Source of the DNA: Burkholderiaceae bacterium
GTDB taxonomy: Bacteria; Pseudomonadota; Gammaproteobacteria; Burkholderiales; Burkholderiaceae_D
DNA: 8,775 nt
Direction of reading: 5' to 3'
Assembly (NCBI GenBank): GCA_014379395.1
Contig: JACMLV010000506.1
Location: 1 to 8,775 of the forward strand
Part shown: piece by piece, positions 1-6,951 of the stretch
Layout of the letters: every line of letters starts with the position of its first letter
Position numbering within the stretch: position 1 is the first letter of the stretch
Made by a program: the position numbers and the translations under genes
The notes under the pieces: generated by a model
What the model was told of the DNA's origin: nothing
Seen by the model: the letters and a program-made list of their open reading frames with translations, nothing else
Databases searched by the model: none

Positions 1-140
1 CCGAAAAACGTCTGCTGACGCATATCACGACCGGCGAGAAAGCCAAGTTCGCCGATGGTCACGAAGAAGATCACAAAATCATCAAGACCAAGGATGTGAA
101 CGAGATCAAGAACGCGATCCAGTGGATCCTGTCCTTGTAA
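1..140 (+). CDS. C-terminal end of an unidentified gene, possibly a small c-type cytochrome (partial)
   Basis: The frame beginning at base 3 is open to a TAA at 138-140 and gives 45 residues. The start lies outside the window. The visible part is rich in charged residues and histidine (FADGHEEDHKIIKTKD) and ends in an amphipathic helix, EIKNAIQWILSL. A C-terminal helix with a Trp followed by I/V-L-S-L is typical of small class I c-type cytochromes, so that is my best guess. The haem-binding CxxCH and the axial Met would lie upstream and cannot be seen, so the assignment stays weak. It converges with the radical SAM gene on the other strand and is separated from it by hairpins. Confidence 0.4.
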   Translation, partial: EKRLLTHITTGEKAKFADGHEEDHKIIKTKDVNEIKNAIQWILSL

Positions 141-144
141 TTGA

Positions 145-172
145 CGGATCTTCCCGCTAGCGGAAAGATCCG
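145..172. other. Imperfect inverted repeat just after the upstream gene
   Basis: CGGATCTTCCCGC and GCGGAAAGATCCG form a 13-base stem with one mismatch around a very tight centre. Flanking TTGAC (141-145) and GTCAA (182-186) could close an outer stem. It starts 4 bases after the stop codon at 138-140. No T-run follows on either strand, so it is not a classical intrinsic terminator. It may protect the 3' end of the mRNA or help stop transcription together with the next hairpin. Confidence 0.55.
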
Positions 173-190
173 CGGACCGGGGTCAAAACA

Positions 191-234
191 AAACGGGAGG
201 TTTGACGGGTGCGAGCCCGCCAAACCTCCCGTTT
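191..234. terminator. Bidirectional intrinsic terminator between convergent genes
   Basis: AAACGGGAGGTTTG (191-204) and CAAACCTCCCGTTT (221-234) are a perfect 14-base inverted repeat. The inner CGGG/CCCG bases extend the stem towards a GCGA-type loop. Read on the minus strand, the stem runs into TTTTGTTTTG, a good U-tract for ending the radical SAM transcript. Read on the plus strand, it ends in GTTTATTCGTTT, a weaker U-rich tail for the upstream gene. The convergent layout fits a shared terminator. Confidence 0.85.
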
Positions 235-237
235 ATT

Positions 238-268
238 CGTTTGGCCGCTTAGACGCAACGGCCAAACG
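238..268. other. Second perfect hairpin next to the maturase stop codon
   Basis: CGTTTGGCCG (238-247) and CGGCCAAACG (259-268) form a perfect 10-base stem with an 11-base loop. It begins 7 bases past the radical SAM stop codon. The plus-strand tail is GGTTTCTCT, a poor U-tract; the minus-strand tail is not U-rich. It probably works with the hairpin at 191-234 as a 3' stem-loop rather than as an independent terminator. Confidence 0.6.
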
Positions 269-275
269 GGTTTCT

Positions 276-1685
276 CTACTGCAAAATCATATTGAACGTC
301 GATTCCACGCCGTCGTCCCATCCATCCCAGAGGAAGTCATCGGCCTTGCCATCGGCGATCAGGCGTAGCGCGTAGCGCACCTGTTGCTCGTAAAAGCCGC
401 AGAAGGCGCCGACCTGCTTCATGCCGCCATTCATTTCATGGGCTTCGGCCGGGCAGGGCGAGCCGCAGAAATGCCGGATCGCGCAGCTCGAACAAGGTGC
501 GAATTCATCCACGTTACGCCCGATCACCTTGGCGAACGCGGGGCTGGCAAGCACGCTTTCGACCGAGTCCTGGAACAGGTTGCCGCCCTTGAACGCGTCG
601 AGGCCGATGAATTCGCTGCACGGGAACAGGCCGCCATCCGGGGCCAGCGCAAAGAAGGCCCGGCCGCCGCCGCAAGGCGAGATGTCGCACATCAGCCGGC
701 GCGCGGTCGGCGCCAGGATCGACAATAGGACGTTGGCGAAGTTGGCGACCACCAGCTTGCGCCCGGTCTCGCGGTAGAGCTCGTGGCTGCGCTCGACGGC
801 GGCGATGAAGTGCCGCGCCAGGTCGTCGTCGTGCGGGCGCACCGTGCGCGCTCCCGGCAAGGTGCAACGCACGGCGTTCAGCATGCAAGTGGGCACGCCG
901 CGGGCATGGAATAATTCGACCAGCGGCACCAGTTGCTCGAGGTTCTGGTCGGTGCAGGTGGCGATCACGCTCCACGCGTCATAGCCGCGCAAGCGCTCCA
1001 TCGCCGTCAATACCTGTTGGTGGACACTCTTGCCGCTCCACGTCTGGCGCGTCGCATCGGTGATCTCGGCCACCGGCCCGTCGAGCGACAAGCCGATGCT
1101 GACCCGGTGCTTGGTGAGAAAGCCGATCGCAGCCTCGTCAAGCAAGGTCGCATTGGTCTGCACGCCAAACACAAAGTCGTCGCCAAACGTTTCGATCGCC
1201 TCGAACAGCGCGCGCTTGTTCATCAGGGGCTCGGCGCCGTGGAAGATGATGCGCGGCTTGCTGTCGGCCGGCATGACGGTGGCGAAGTACGCCTTCAGCC
1301 GGTCGAGCGCCTCGATCAGCCGTTCGGCCGGCATATCCTCGCCCTTGCGCCGCATGTCGGCGGGAATGTAGCAATAAGTGCAGTTCAGGTTGCAGCGCTC
1401 GGTCGGATTGACATACACGGCCGAGGGCGTCAGCTCGAAGCGCAGCTTGTGCAACTCGCGCGCGAAATCGGCCGCGCGCTCGCGGTAGGTGTCGAGCAGC
1501 GGTCCGCTGGCGAGCGCCTCGGCCAGGCTATCCTTGGCCACCAGCGCCCAGAACGCGGTGGCCGGATCGACCAGCGCCATGTAATTGGCATGCCCGATGT
1601 CGATTGGCACCAGCGCGGCGCCGGTGCCGGTATTGAGGTAGCGCCCCGACGACGGCACAGCCGGGGCAGTCGCACGCTGCGTCAT
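276..1685 (-). CDS. cbpB: Radical SAM/SPASM-type peptide maturase, CbpB-like
   Basis: Protein of 469 residues, predicted to modify the small peptide encoded just upstream. The radical SAM cluster motif CNLNCTYC (CxxxCxxC) has Cys98, Cys102 and Cys105. A GAEPLM segment at about 150-155 replaces the usual GGEP-like SAM-binding motif, and SIGLSLDGP lies at about 196-204. The C-terminal half holds many cysteines (333, 338, 356, 398, 401, 407, 411, 429) in a pattern like SPASM or quinohemoprotein amine dehydrogenase maturase (QhpD/PeaB) auxiliary clusters, including CSSCAIRHFCGSPCPAEA. The tail FLWDGWDDGVESTF is distinctive. There is no B12-binding domain. The frame stays open upstream to 1940, but the extra 85 residues would run through the terminator and the peptide gene. 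I chose the ATG at 1685, with GGAAGG seven bases before it and a start overlapping the peptide stop (ATGA). The CbpB assignment rests on context and memory of the NCBI family; a QhpD-like enzyme is the main alternative. Confidence 0.85.
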   Translation of the reverse strand: MTQRATAPAVPSSGRYLNTGTGAALVPIDIGHANYMALVDPATAFWALVAKDSLAEALASGPLLDTYRERAADFARELHKLRFELTPSAVYVNPTERCNLNCTYCYIPADMRRKGEDMPAERLIEALDRLKAYFATVMPADSKPRIIFHGAEPLMNKRALFEAIETFGDDFVFGVQTNATLLDEAAIGFLTKHRVSIGLSLDGPVAEITDATRQTWSGKSVHQQVLTAMERLRGYDAWSVIATCTDQNLEQLVPLVELFHARGVPTCMLNAVRCTLPGARTVRPHDDDLARHFIAAVERSHELYRETGRKLVVANFANVLLSILAPTARRLMCDISPCGGGRAFFALAPDGGLFPCSEFIGLDAFKGGNLFQDSVESVLASPAFAKVIGRNVDEFAPCSSCAIRHFCGSPCPAEAHEMNGGMKQVGAFCGFYEQQVRYALRLIADGKADDFLWDGWDDGVESTFNMILQ

Positions 1686-1843
1686 TTCGCAACCTTCCGG
1701 TCCATTAAAATGTAGTGCGACAGGCCGACGCCGTCGGCTTCGCAGCGCTTGCGCGTGGCGATGACGCTGGGCTGCGGCGACGGGGTGCGTGGAAGGTCTT
1801 GTTGGGCGGGGGCGTGGTTTGCCGGCGTGATTTTGTTCGTCAT
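1682..1843 (-). CDS. cbpA: Small peptide precursor of the radical SAM enzyme, CbpA-like
   Basis: A 53-residue open frame, ATG at 1843 to TGA at 1682-1684. Residues 1-26 are a polar, Pro/Gln/Ala-rich stretch that looks like a leader (MTNKITPANHAPAQQ...). Then comes VIATRKRCEADGVGLSHYI (27-45) and a short tail, LMDRKVAK. RKRCEADGVGLSHYILMD looks like a conserved core; it has the only Cys (Cys34), plus Glu, Asp, His43 and Tyr44 as possible modification sites or metal ligands. AAGGA sits seven bases before the ATG. The stop overlaps the maturase start (ATGA), so translation is probably coupled. It lies directly downstream of a B12 riboswitch and its terminator. From memory, NCBI describes a modified peptide precursor family, CbpA, next to the radical SAM enzyme CbpB and linked to cobalamin riboswitches; this pair fits. 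The product and its function are unknown to me. No exporter or protease gene is in the unit. Confidence 0.8.
   Translation of the reverse strand: MTNKITPANHAPAQQDLPRTPSPQPSVIATRKRCEADGVGLSHYILMDRKVAK
1693..1698 (-). promoter_or_regulatory. Ribosome binding site deciding the maturase start
   Basis: GGAAGG on the minus strand lies seven bases before the ATG at 1685. It falls inside the end of the peptide gene and supports the 469-residue form over the 554-residue extension. Confidence 0.7.
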
Positions 1844-1850
1844 GATGCGA

Positions 1851-1855
1851 TCCTT
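1851..1855 (-). promoter_or_regulatory. Ribosome binding site of the peptide gene
   Basis: AAGGA on the minus strand, seven bases before the ATG at 1843. It lies just past the U-tract of the riboswitch terminator, so it is transcribed only on read-through. Confidence 0.7.
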
Positions 1856-1865
1856 TTTTAGTCCG

Positions 1866-1918
1866 AAAAAGAAAAAGGGTCTCGCCGCGACGCAGCCATG
1901 CGCAGCGGCGAAACCCTT
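1866..1918 (-). terminator. Riboswitch-controlled intrinsic terminator (attenuator)
   Basis: On the minus strand, AAGGGTTTCGCCGC (1918-1905) pairs with GCGGCGAGACCCTT (1888-1875) over 14 bases with one U-G wobble. CGCA/TGCG can pair inside the loop. The stem runs straight into TTTTTCTTTTT (1876-1866). It lies between the B12 aptamer and the peptide gene, so control is most likely by transcription termination. The spurious long maturase frame would have to be translated through this structure. Confidence 0.9.
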
Positions 1919-1929
1919 GCCATGGTTTC
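1910..1929 (-). promoter_or_regulatory. Candidate antiterminator stem
   Basis: On the minus strand GAAACC (1929-1924) can pair with GGTTTC (1915-1910) around the loop ATGGCAAG. GGTTTC is part of the 5' arm of the terminator, so the two stems exclude each other. The pairing is only 6 bases plus a wobble, so this is a candidate only. Confidence 0.4.
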
Positions 1930-1944
1930 AGTGCTTTCAAACGA

Positions 1945-2104
1945 ATCAGCAGGTCTTCTGGCTTTCGGATCGTCCGGCGTGCCGCGTCTTCCCGCCGGAA
2001 CCTTCCCGGCAGTGACTGACCATGAAGCCATGGTCGTGCGGCATCCGTCCCCGATTACAGCGGCGGGCCCGCCACGGAATTGAACCGTGTTCCTGGATGC
2101 TGAT
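1945..2104 (-). promoter_or_regulatory. Cobalamin (adenosylcobalamin-type) riboswitch
   Basis: The minus-strand leader shows the conserved pieces of the B12 aptamer in order. P1 is ATCAGCA (2104-2098) with TGCTGAT (1951-1945). Next come AGGAACACGGTTCAATTCCGT, the core CCCGCCGCTGTAATCGGGG (2067-2049), CACTGCCGGGAAGG, and the B12 box AGCCAGAAGACCTGC (1963-1949). One base of the B12 box differs from the common form (AGA for GGA). The aptamer starts about four bases after the expected transcription start and is followed by a terminator hairpin. B12 riboswitches usually turn genes off when cobalamin is abundant. Here it controls the peptide and maturase genes rather than cobalamin synthesis or btuB transport, which is unusual. 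Confidence 0.95.
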
Positions 2105-2114
2105 GTCGGGCGAA

Positions 2115-2143
2115 ATGGTAGTGTTTCGGCACACTCGCGTCAA
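2115..2143 (-). promoter_or_regulatory. Sigma70-like promoter of the riboswitch-peptide-maturase unit
   Basis: On the minus strand TTGACG (2143-2138) is separated by exactly 17 bases from TACCAT (2120-2115). The -35 matches consensus at 5 of 6 positions and the -10 at 4 of 6. The start site would be near 2108, just before the riboswitch P1 helix. The unit therefore has its own promoter and does not depend on read-through from the synthetase gene. Confidence 0.75.
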
Positions 2144-2145
2144 GT

Positions 2146-2172
2146 CCCGGCGGGCCGCGCGAGCCCGCCGGG
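2146..2172. other. GC-rich perfect hairpin after the synthetase gene
   Basis: CCCGGCGGGC and GCCCGCCGGG form a perfect 10-base stem with a 7-base loop, starting 9 bases after the stop of the acyl-CoA synthetase gene. No U-tract follows (ACTTGACG on the minus strand, where the next -35 box begins two bases on). It may slow polymerase or protect the synthetase mRNA 3' end, partly insulating the riboswitch unit. Confidence 0.6.
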
Positions 2173-2180
2173 CCGGCGCC

Positions 2181-3860
2181 TCATTCCGTGCCCAGCCCGA
2201 GGTCGGTGGACATCTGCTTGCGCAGCACGAACTTCTGGATCTTGCCGGTCACCGTCATCGGGAAGGCGTCGACGAAGCGGACATGGCGCGGGATTTTGTA
2301 GTGCGCGATCTGGCCGTCGCAAAAGCCGCGGATCTCCTCGGCGTCGGCCCGCATGCCGGGGCGCAGGATGATGCAGGCGCACAGCTCCTCGCCGTATTTC
2401 GGGTCCGGCACGCCGACGCACTGCACGTCGAGCACCTTCGGATGGCGGTACAGGAATTCCTCGACCTCGCGCGGGTAGATGTTCTCGCCGCCGCGGATCA
2501 CCATGTCCTTGGAGCGCCCGACGATGCTGCAAAAGCCGGCCTCGTCGATCATGGCCAGGTCGCCTGTGTGCATCCAGCGCGCCGGGTCGATCGCCTCGCG
2601 CGTCTTGTCCTCGTCGCCCCAGTAGCCCGGCATCACCGAATAGCCGCGCGTGAGCAGCTCGCCCTTGACGCCGCGCGGCACGATGCGGCCCTCGGCGTCG
2701 ACGATTTTCACTTCCAGGTGCGGATGGACGCGGCCGATGGTCGACACGCGCAGCTCGATCGGGTCGTCGACCGAGCTCTGGAAGCTGACCGGCGAGGTTT
2801 CGGTCATGCCGTAGGCGATCGTGATCTCCTTCATGTGCATCAGCTTGATGACCCGCGTCATCACCTCGATCGGGCAGGGCGAGCCCGCCATGATGCCGGT
2901 GCGCAGCCGGGACAGGTCGTACTGGCCGAAGTCGGGATGGTCGAGGATGGCGATGAACATGGTCGGCACCCCGTGCAGGGCGGTGCAGCGCTCGGCCTGC
3001 ACCGTGTCGAGCACAGCCTTGGCGTCGAAGCCCTCGCCCGGATACACCATCGCCGCGCCGTGCGTCACGCACGCCAGGTTGCCCAGCACCATGCCGAAGC
3101 AGTGGTACAGCGGCACCGGGATGCACAACCGGTCCCGCTCGGTCAGGCGCATCGCTTCGCCGATGAAAAAGCCGTTGTTCAAAATGTTGTGATGGGTCAG
3201 CGTGGCGCCCTTGGGCGCGCCGGTGGTGCCCGAGGTGAACTGGATGTTGACCGCGTCGTCAAATTGCAACGTCGCGCCGACGGCGGCCAGCTGGGCCAGC
3301 TCGTCCGGGCCGATGCCCTTGCCCAGCTCGTCGAAATTGAACATGCCAGGGGTCTGGTCGGCGCCCAGGCGGATCACGTGCCGCAGGTGCGGCAGCCGGT
3401 CCGAGCGCAGCGCGCCGGGACGGCAGTGGTGGATCTCCGGCACCACGTCCTGCAGGATCGTCAGGTAGTCGCTCGACTTGAAGGCCGGCGCCAGGATCAG
3501 GGCGGAGCATTGCACCTTGTCGAGCACGTATTCCAGTTCCGAGCGGCGATACGCCGGGTTGATGTTGACCATGACCAGGCCGGCTTTCGCGGTGGCGAAT
3601 TGGACCAGCACCCATTCGGCGCAGTTTTGCGACCAGATGCCGATCCGGTCGCCCGGATTGAGGCCCAGCCGGAGCAGGCCGGCCGCCAGATTGCTGACCC
3701 GCTGGTGGAACTCGCGGTAGTTCCAGCGCACCTTCTGGTGCGCCACGACGAGCGCCTCGTGGTCGCCGAAACGCTCGGCCACGCCGTCGAGATAGGCGCC
3801 GATGGTCGCGCCGATCAGCGGTGTCGTATGGGCGCCGTGTACATAGCTTGCCTGTTGCAT
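2181..3860 (-). CDS. AMP-forming acyl-CoA synthetase (ANL superfamily), liu-associated
   Basis: Complete protein of 559 residues that should activate a carboxylic acid with ATP and CoA via an acyl-adenylate. The P-loop-like motif FTSGTTGAPKG is at 208-218, YGMTETSP at 350-357, and HTGDLAMIDEAGF with GRSKDMVIRGGENIYP at 431-463. The A10 lysine is Lys540 in VTGKIQKF. No signal peptide or membrane segment is evident, so it is probably cytosolic. AAGGAG lies before the ATG at 3860. The gene is divergent from the leucine catabolic operon, and matching palindromes lie at both promoters. I therefore infer a role in feeding isovalerate or other branched or medium-chain acids into the pathway. The family assignment is secure; the substrate cannot be read from the sequence, and a general fatty-acid ligase is equally possible. 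Confidence 0.93.
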   Translation of the reverse strand: MQQASYVHGAHTTPLIGATIGAYLDGVAERFGDHEALVVAHQKVRWNYREFHQRVSNLAAGLLRLGLNPGDRIGIWSQNCAEWVLVQFATAKAGLVMVNINPAYRRSELEYVLDKVQCSALILAPAFKSSDYLTILQDVVPEIHHCRPGALRSDRLPHLRHVIRLGADQTPGMFNFDELGKGIGPDELAQLAAVGATLQFDDAVNIQFTSGTTGAPKGATLTHHNILNNGFFIGEAMRLTERDRLCIPVPLYHCFGMVLGNLACVTHGAAMVYPGEGFDAKAVLDTVQAERCTALHGVPTMFIAILDHPDFGQYDLSRLRTGIMAGSPCPIEVMTRVIKLMHMKEITIAYGMTETSPVSFQSSVDDPIELRVSTIGRVHPHLEVKIVDAEGRIVPRGVKGELLTRGYSVMPGYWGDEDKTREAIDPARWMHTGDLAMIDEAGFCSIVGRSKDMVIRGGENIYPREVEEFLYRHPKVLDVQCVGVPDPKYGEELCACIILRPGMRADAEEIRGFCDGQIAHYKIPRHVRFVDAFPMTVTGKIQKFVLRKQMSTDLGLGTE

Positions 3861-3894
3861 GAAGTCTCCTTATGGTCGCGGGTTGCGCATTTAA

Positions 3895-3907
3895 TGAGTA
3901 AGGCTCA
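3895..3907. promoter_or_regulatory. Palindromic operator candidate, synthetase side
   Basis: TGAGTAAGGCTCA, with flanking A and T extending the symmetry to ATGAG-N5-CTCAT. It lies just downstream of the TAAAAT -10 candidate of the synthetase promoter, across the likely start site, where a bound protein would repress. It matches the second palindrome at 3995-4007 in form (TGAGT-N3-RCTCA). Leucine-catabolism regulators known in proteobacteria include LiuR (MerR type) and LiuQ (TetR type); I cannot say which, if either, binds here. Confidence 0.55.
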
Positions 3908-3908
3908 T

Positions 3909-3914
3909 ATTTTA
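3909..3914 (-). promoter_or_regulatory. Candidate -10 box of the synthetase promoter
   Basis: TAAAAT on the minus strand matches TATAAT at 5 of 6 positions, about 50 bases before the synthetase start codon. The hexamer 17 bases upstream, TTACGC, is a poor -35, so an activator or another promoter is possible. Confidence 0.4.
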
Positions 3915-3994
3915 TTTTTTCCGATTGTATTGCGTAATCATGTCTGCATCAAGAAAATAGAGATTGAGTTTTGATGTGTATTTTTCAAATTTAT

Positions 3995-4007
3995 TGAGTT
4001 ATACTCA
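3995..4007. promoter_or_regulatory. Palindromic operator candidate at the liu promoter
   Basis: TGAGTTATACTCA is a perfect TGAGT-TAT-ACTCA palindrome. It covers the likely -10 box of the plus-strand liu operon, a position expected for a repressor. An extra half-site, ATTGAGTT, occurs at 3963-3970, the same 8 bases as at 3993-4000. The centre is exactly 100 bases from that of the palindrome at 3895-3907. Confidence 0.6.
4000..4005 (+). promoter_or_regulatory. Candidate -10 box of the liu operon promoter
   Basis: TATACT matches TATAAT at 5 of 6 positions and lies inside the palindrome at 3995-4007. No good -35 is found at 16-18 bases upstream (TGTATT at 17). Transcription would begin near 4012, giving a leader of about 78 bases. 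Confidence 0.45.
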
Positions 4008-4089
4008 CATCCGGAGACAGGCGCCGCCAAGGCGTCCCCCGCGGCACCCGGACACATTTCAAACATTCCACCATCAGGACAAGGAAGAC

Positions 4090-5286
4090 ATGGCTAACCA
4101 ATTCATCAATTTCCCCGGCCTCCGCTTTGAGCATGGCGAGGACATCGACGCGCTGCGCGAAGCGGTGCAACAGTTCGCGCTGGTCGAGATCGCGCCGCGG
4201 GCCGCCGAACTCGACCGCACCGACCAGTTCCCGATGGACTTGTGGAAGAAGATGGGCGATTTGGGCGTGCTCGGCATCACGGTCGAGGAGGAATACGGCG
4301 GCAGCGCGATGGGCTACCTGGCCCACATCGTCGCGATGGAGGAGATCTCGCGCGCCTCGGCCTCGGTGGCCCTGTCCTACGGCGCCCACTCGAACCTGTG
4401 CGTGAACCAGATCCGCCGCAACGGCAGCCATGAGCAGAAATTGAAATACCTGCCCAAGCTGGTGTCGGGCGAGCACATCGGCGCCCTGGCGATGTCGGAG
4501 CCGAACGCCGGCTCGGACGTGGTCAGCATGAAGCTGCGCGCCGACCTGAAGGGCGACCGCTACGTCCTCAACGGCAACAAGATGTGGATCACCAACGGCC
4601 CCGACGCCGACGTGCTGGTGGTCTACGCCAAGACCGACCTGGCCGCCGGCCCGCGCGGCATGACCGCCTTCCTGATCGAGAAAAGCTTCAAGGGCTTCTC
4701 GGTGGCGCAAAAGCTCGACAAGCTCGGCATGCGCGGCTCGCACACGGGCGAACTGGTGTTCCGCGACTGCGAGGTGCCGCTGGAAAACGTCTTGGGCGGC
4801 GTCGGCAAGGGCGTCAACGTGCTCATGTCCGGCCTCGACTCGGAGCGCACCGTGCTCTCCGGCGGCCCGCTCGGCATCATGCAGGCTTGCATGGACGTGG
4901 TCATCCCCTACGTCCACGAGCGCAAGCAGTTCGGCCAGGCGATCGGCGAATTCCAGCTCATGCAGGGCAAGCTGGCCGACATGTACTCGACCATGATGGC
5001 TTGCCGCGCCTACGTCTACGCGGTCGGCCAGGCCTGCGACCGCGCCAAGACGCCGGACCAGGTGCGCGCGCTGCGCAAGGACGCCGCCGGCGCCATCCTG
5101 TACTCGGCCGAAAAGGCGACCTGGATGGCGGGCGAGGCGATCCAGACCTTGGGCGGCAACGGCTACATCAACGAATACCCGGTCGGGCGCCTGTGGCGCG
5201 ACGCCAAGCTCTATGAGATCGGCGCCGGCACCAGCGAGATCCGGCGCATGCTGATCGGCCGCGAACTGTTCGGCGAAACCTGCTAA
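4090..5286 (+). CDS. liuA: Isovaleryl-CoA dehydrogenase
   Basis: Protein of 398 residues, the usual size for this FAD enzyme, which oxidises isovaleryl-CoA to 3-methylcrotonyl-CoA in leucine breakdown and passes electrons to electron-transfer flavoprotein. Acyl-CoA dehydrogenase signature 1 is GALAMSEPNAGSDV (about 131-144). The C-terminal signature is QTLGGNGYINEYP, followed by RDAKLYEIGAGTSEIRR. The catalytic base is predicted to be Glu252 in SGLDSERTVLSGG, the place where isovaleryl-CoA dehydrogenases carry it, unlike short- and medium-chain dehydrogenases. I chose the ATG at 4090, preceded by AAGGA, because the protein then begins MANQFINFPGLRF. The frame is open upstream to 3964, but those 42 residues would cover the promoter and operator. 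It is the first gene of the operon; methylcrotonyl-CoA carboxylase genes follow. Confidence 0.95.
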   Translation: MANQFINFPGLRFEHGEDIDALREAVQQFALVEIAPRAAELDRTDQFPMDLWKKMGDLGVLGITVEEEYGGSAMGYLAHIVAMEEISRASASVALSYGAHSNLCVNQIRRNGSHEQKLKYLPKLVSGEHIGALAMSEPNAGSDVVSMKLRADLKGDRYVLNGNKMWITNGPDADVLVVYAKTDLAAGPRGMTAFLIEKSFKGFSVAQKLDKLGMRGSHTGELVFRDCEVPLENVLGGVGKGVNVLMSGLDSERTVLSGGPLGIMQACMDVVIPYVHERKQFGQAIGEFQLMQGKLADMYSTMMACRAYVYAVGQACDRAKTPDQVRALRKDAAGAILYSAEKATWMAGEAIQTLGGNGYINEYPVGRLWRDAKLYEIGAGTSEIRRMLIGRELFGETC

Positions 5287-5293
5287 ACCGCCT

Positions 5294-5309
5294 CCACCTT
5301 TTGCGAAAA
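5294..5309 (+). repeat. Intergenic motif copy 1, before liuB
   Basis: CCACCTTTTGCGAAAA fills much of the 31-base gap between liuA and liuB. It matches a motif in the next gap (6928-6943) at 14 of 16 positions. It has a small TTTT-GCG-AAAA inverted repeat and stands where a Shine-Dalgarno sequence would be expected; no purine-rich one is obvious before liuB. Confidence 0.5.
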
Positions 5310-5317
5310 CCGACGCC

Positions 5318-6925
<1,608 letters not shown>

Positions 6926-6927
6926 TC

Positions 6928-6943
6928 CCACCTTTTTCGAAAG
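6928..6943 (+). repeat. Intergenic motif copy 2, before liuC
   Basis: CCACCTTTTTCGAAAG, 14 of 16 identical to the motif at 5294-5309, in the 26-base gap between liuB and liuC. TTTCGAAA within it is a perfect palindrome. Again no strong Shine-Dalgarno sequence is present before the start codon. Confidence 0.5.
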
Positions 6944-6951
6944 CGGCAATC

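Noticed and set aside
2022..3974. 650-codon plus-strand open frame opposite the acyl-CoA synthetase
   Set aside because: It is rich in His, Arg, Ala, Asp and Val, as expected for the antisense of a high-GC gene. The minus-strand frame has all acyl-CoA synthetase motifs.
3964..4089. 42-residue N-terminal extension of liuA
   Set aside because: It would cover the -10 box and palindrome, has an unlikely composition, and the ATG at 4090 has a ribosome binding site.
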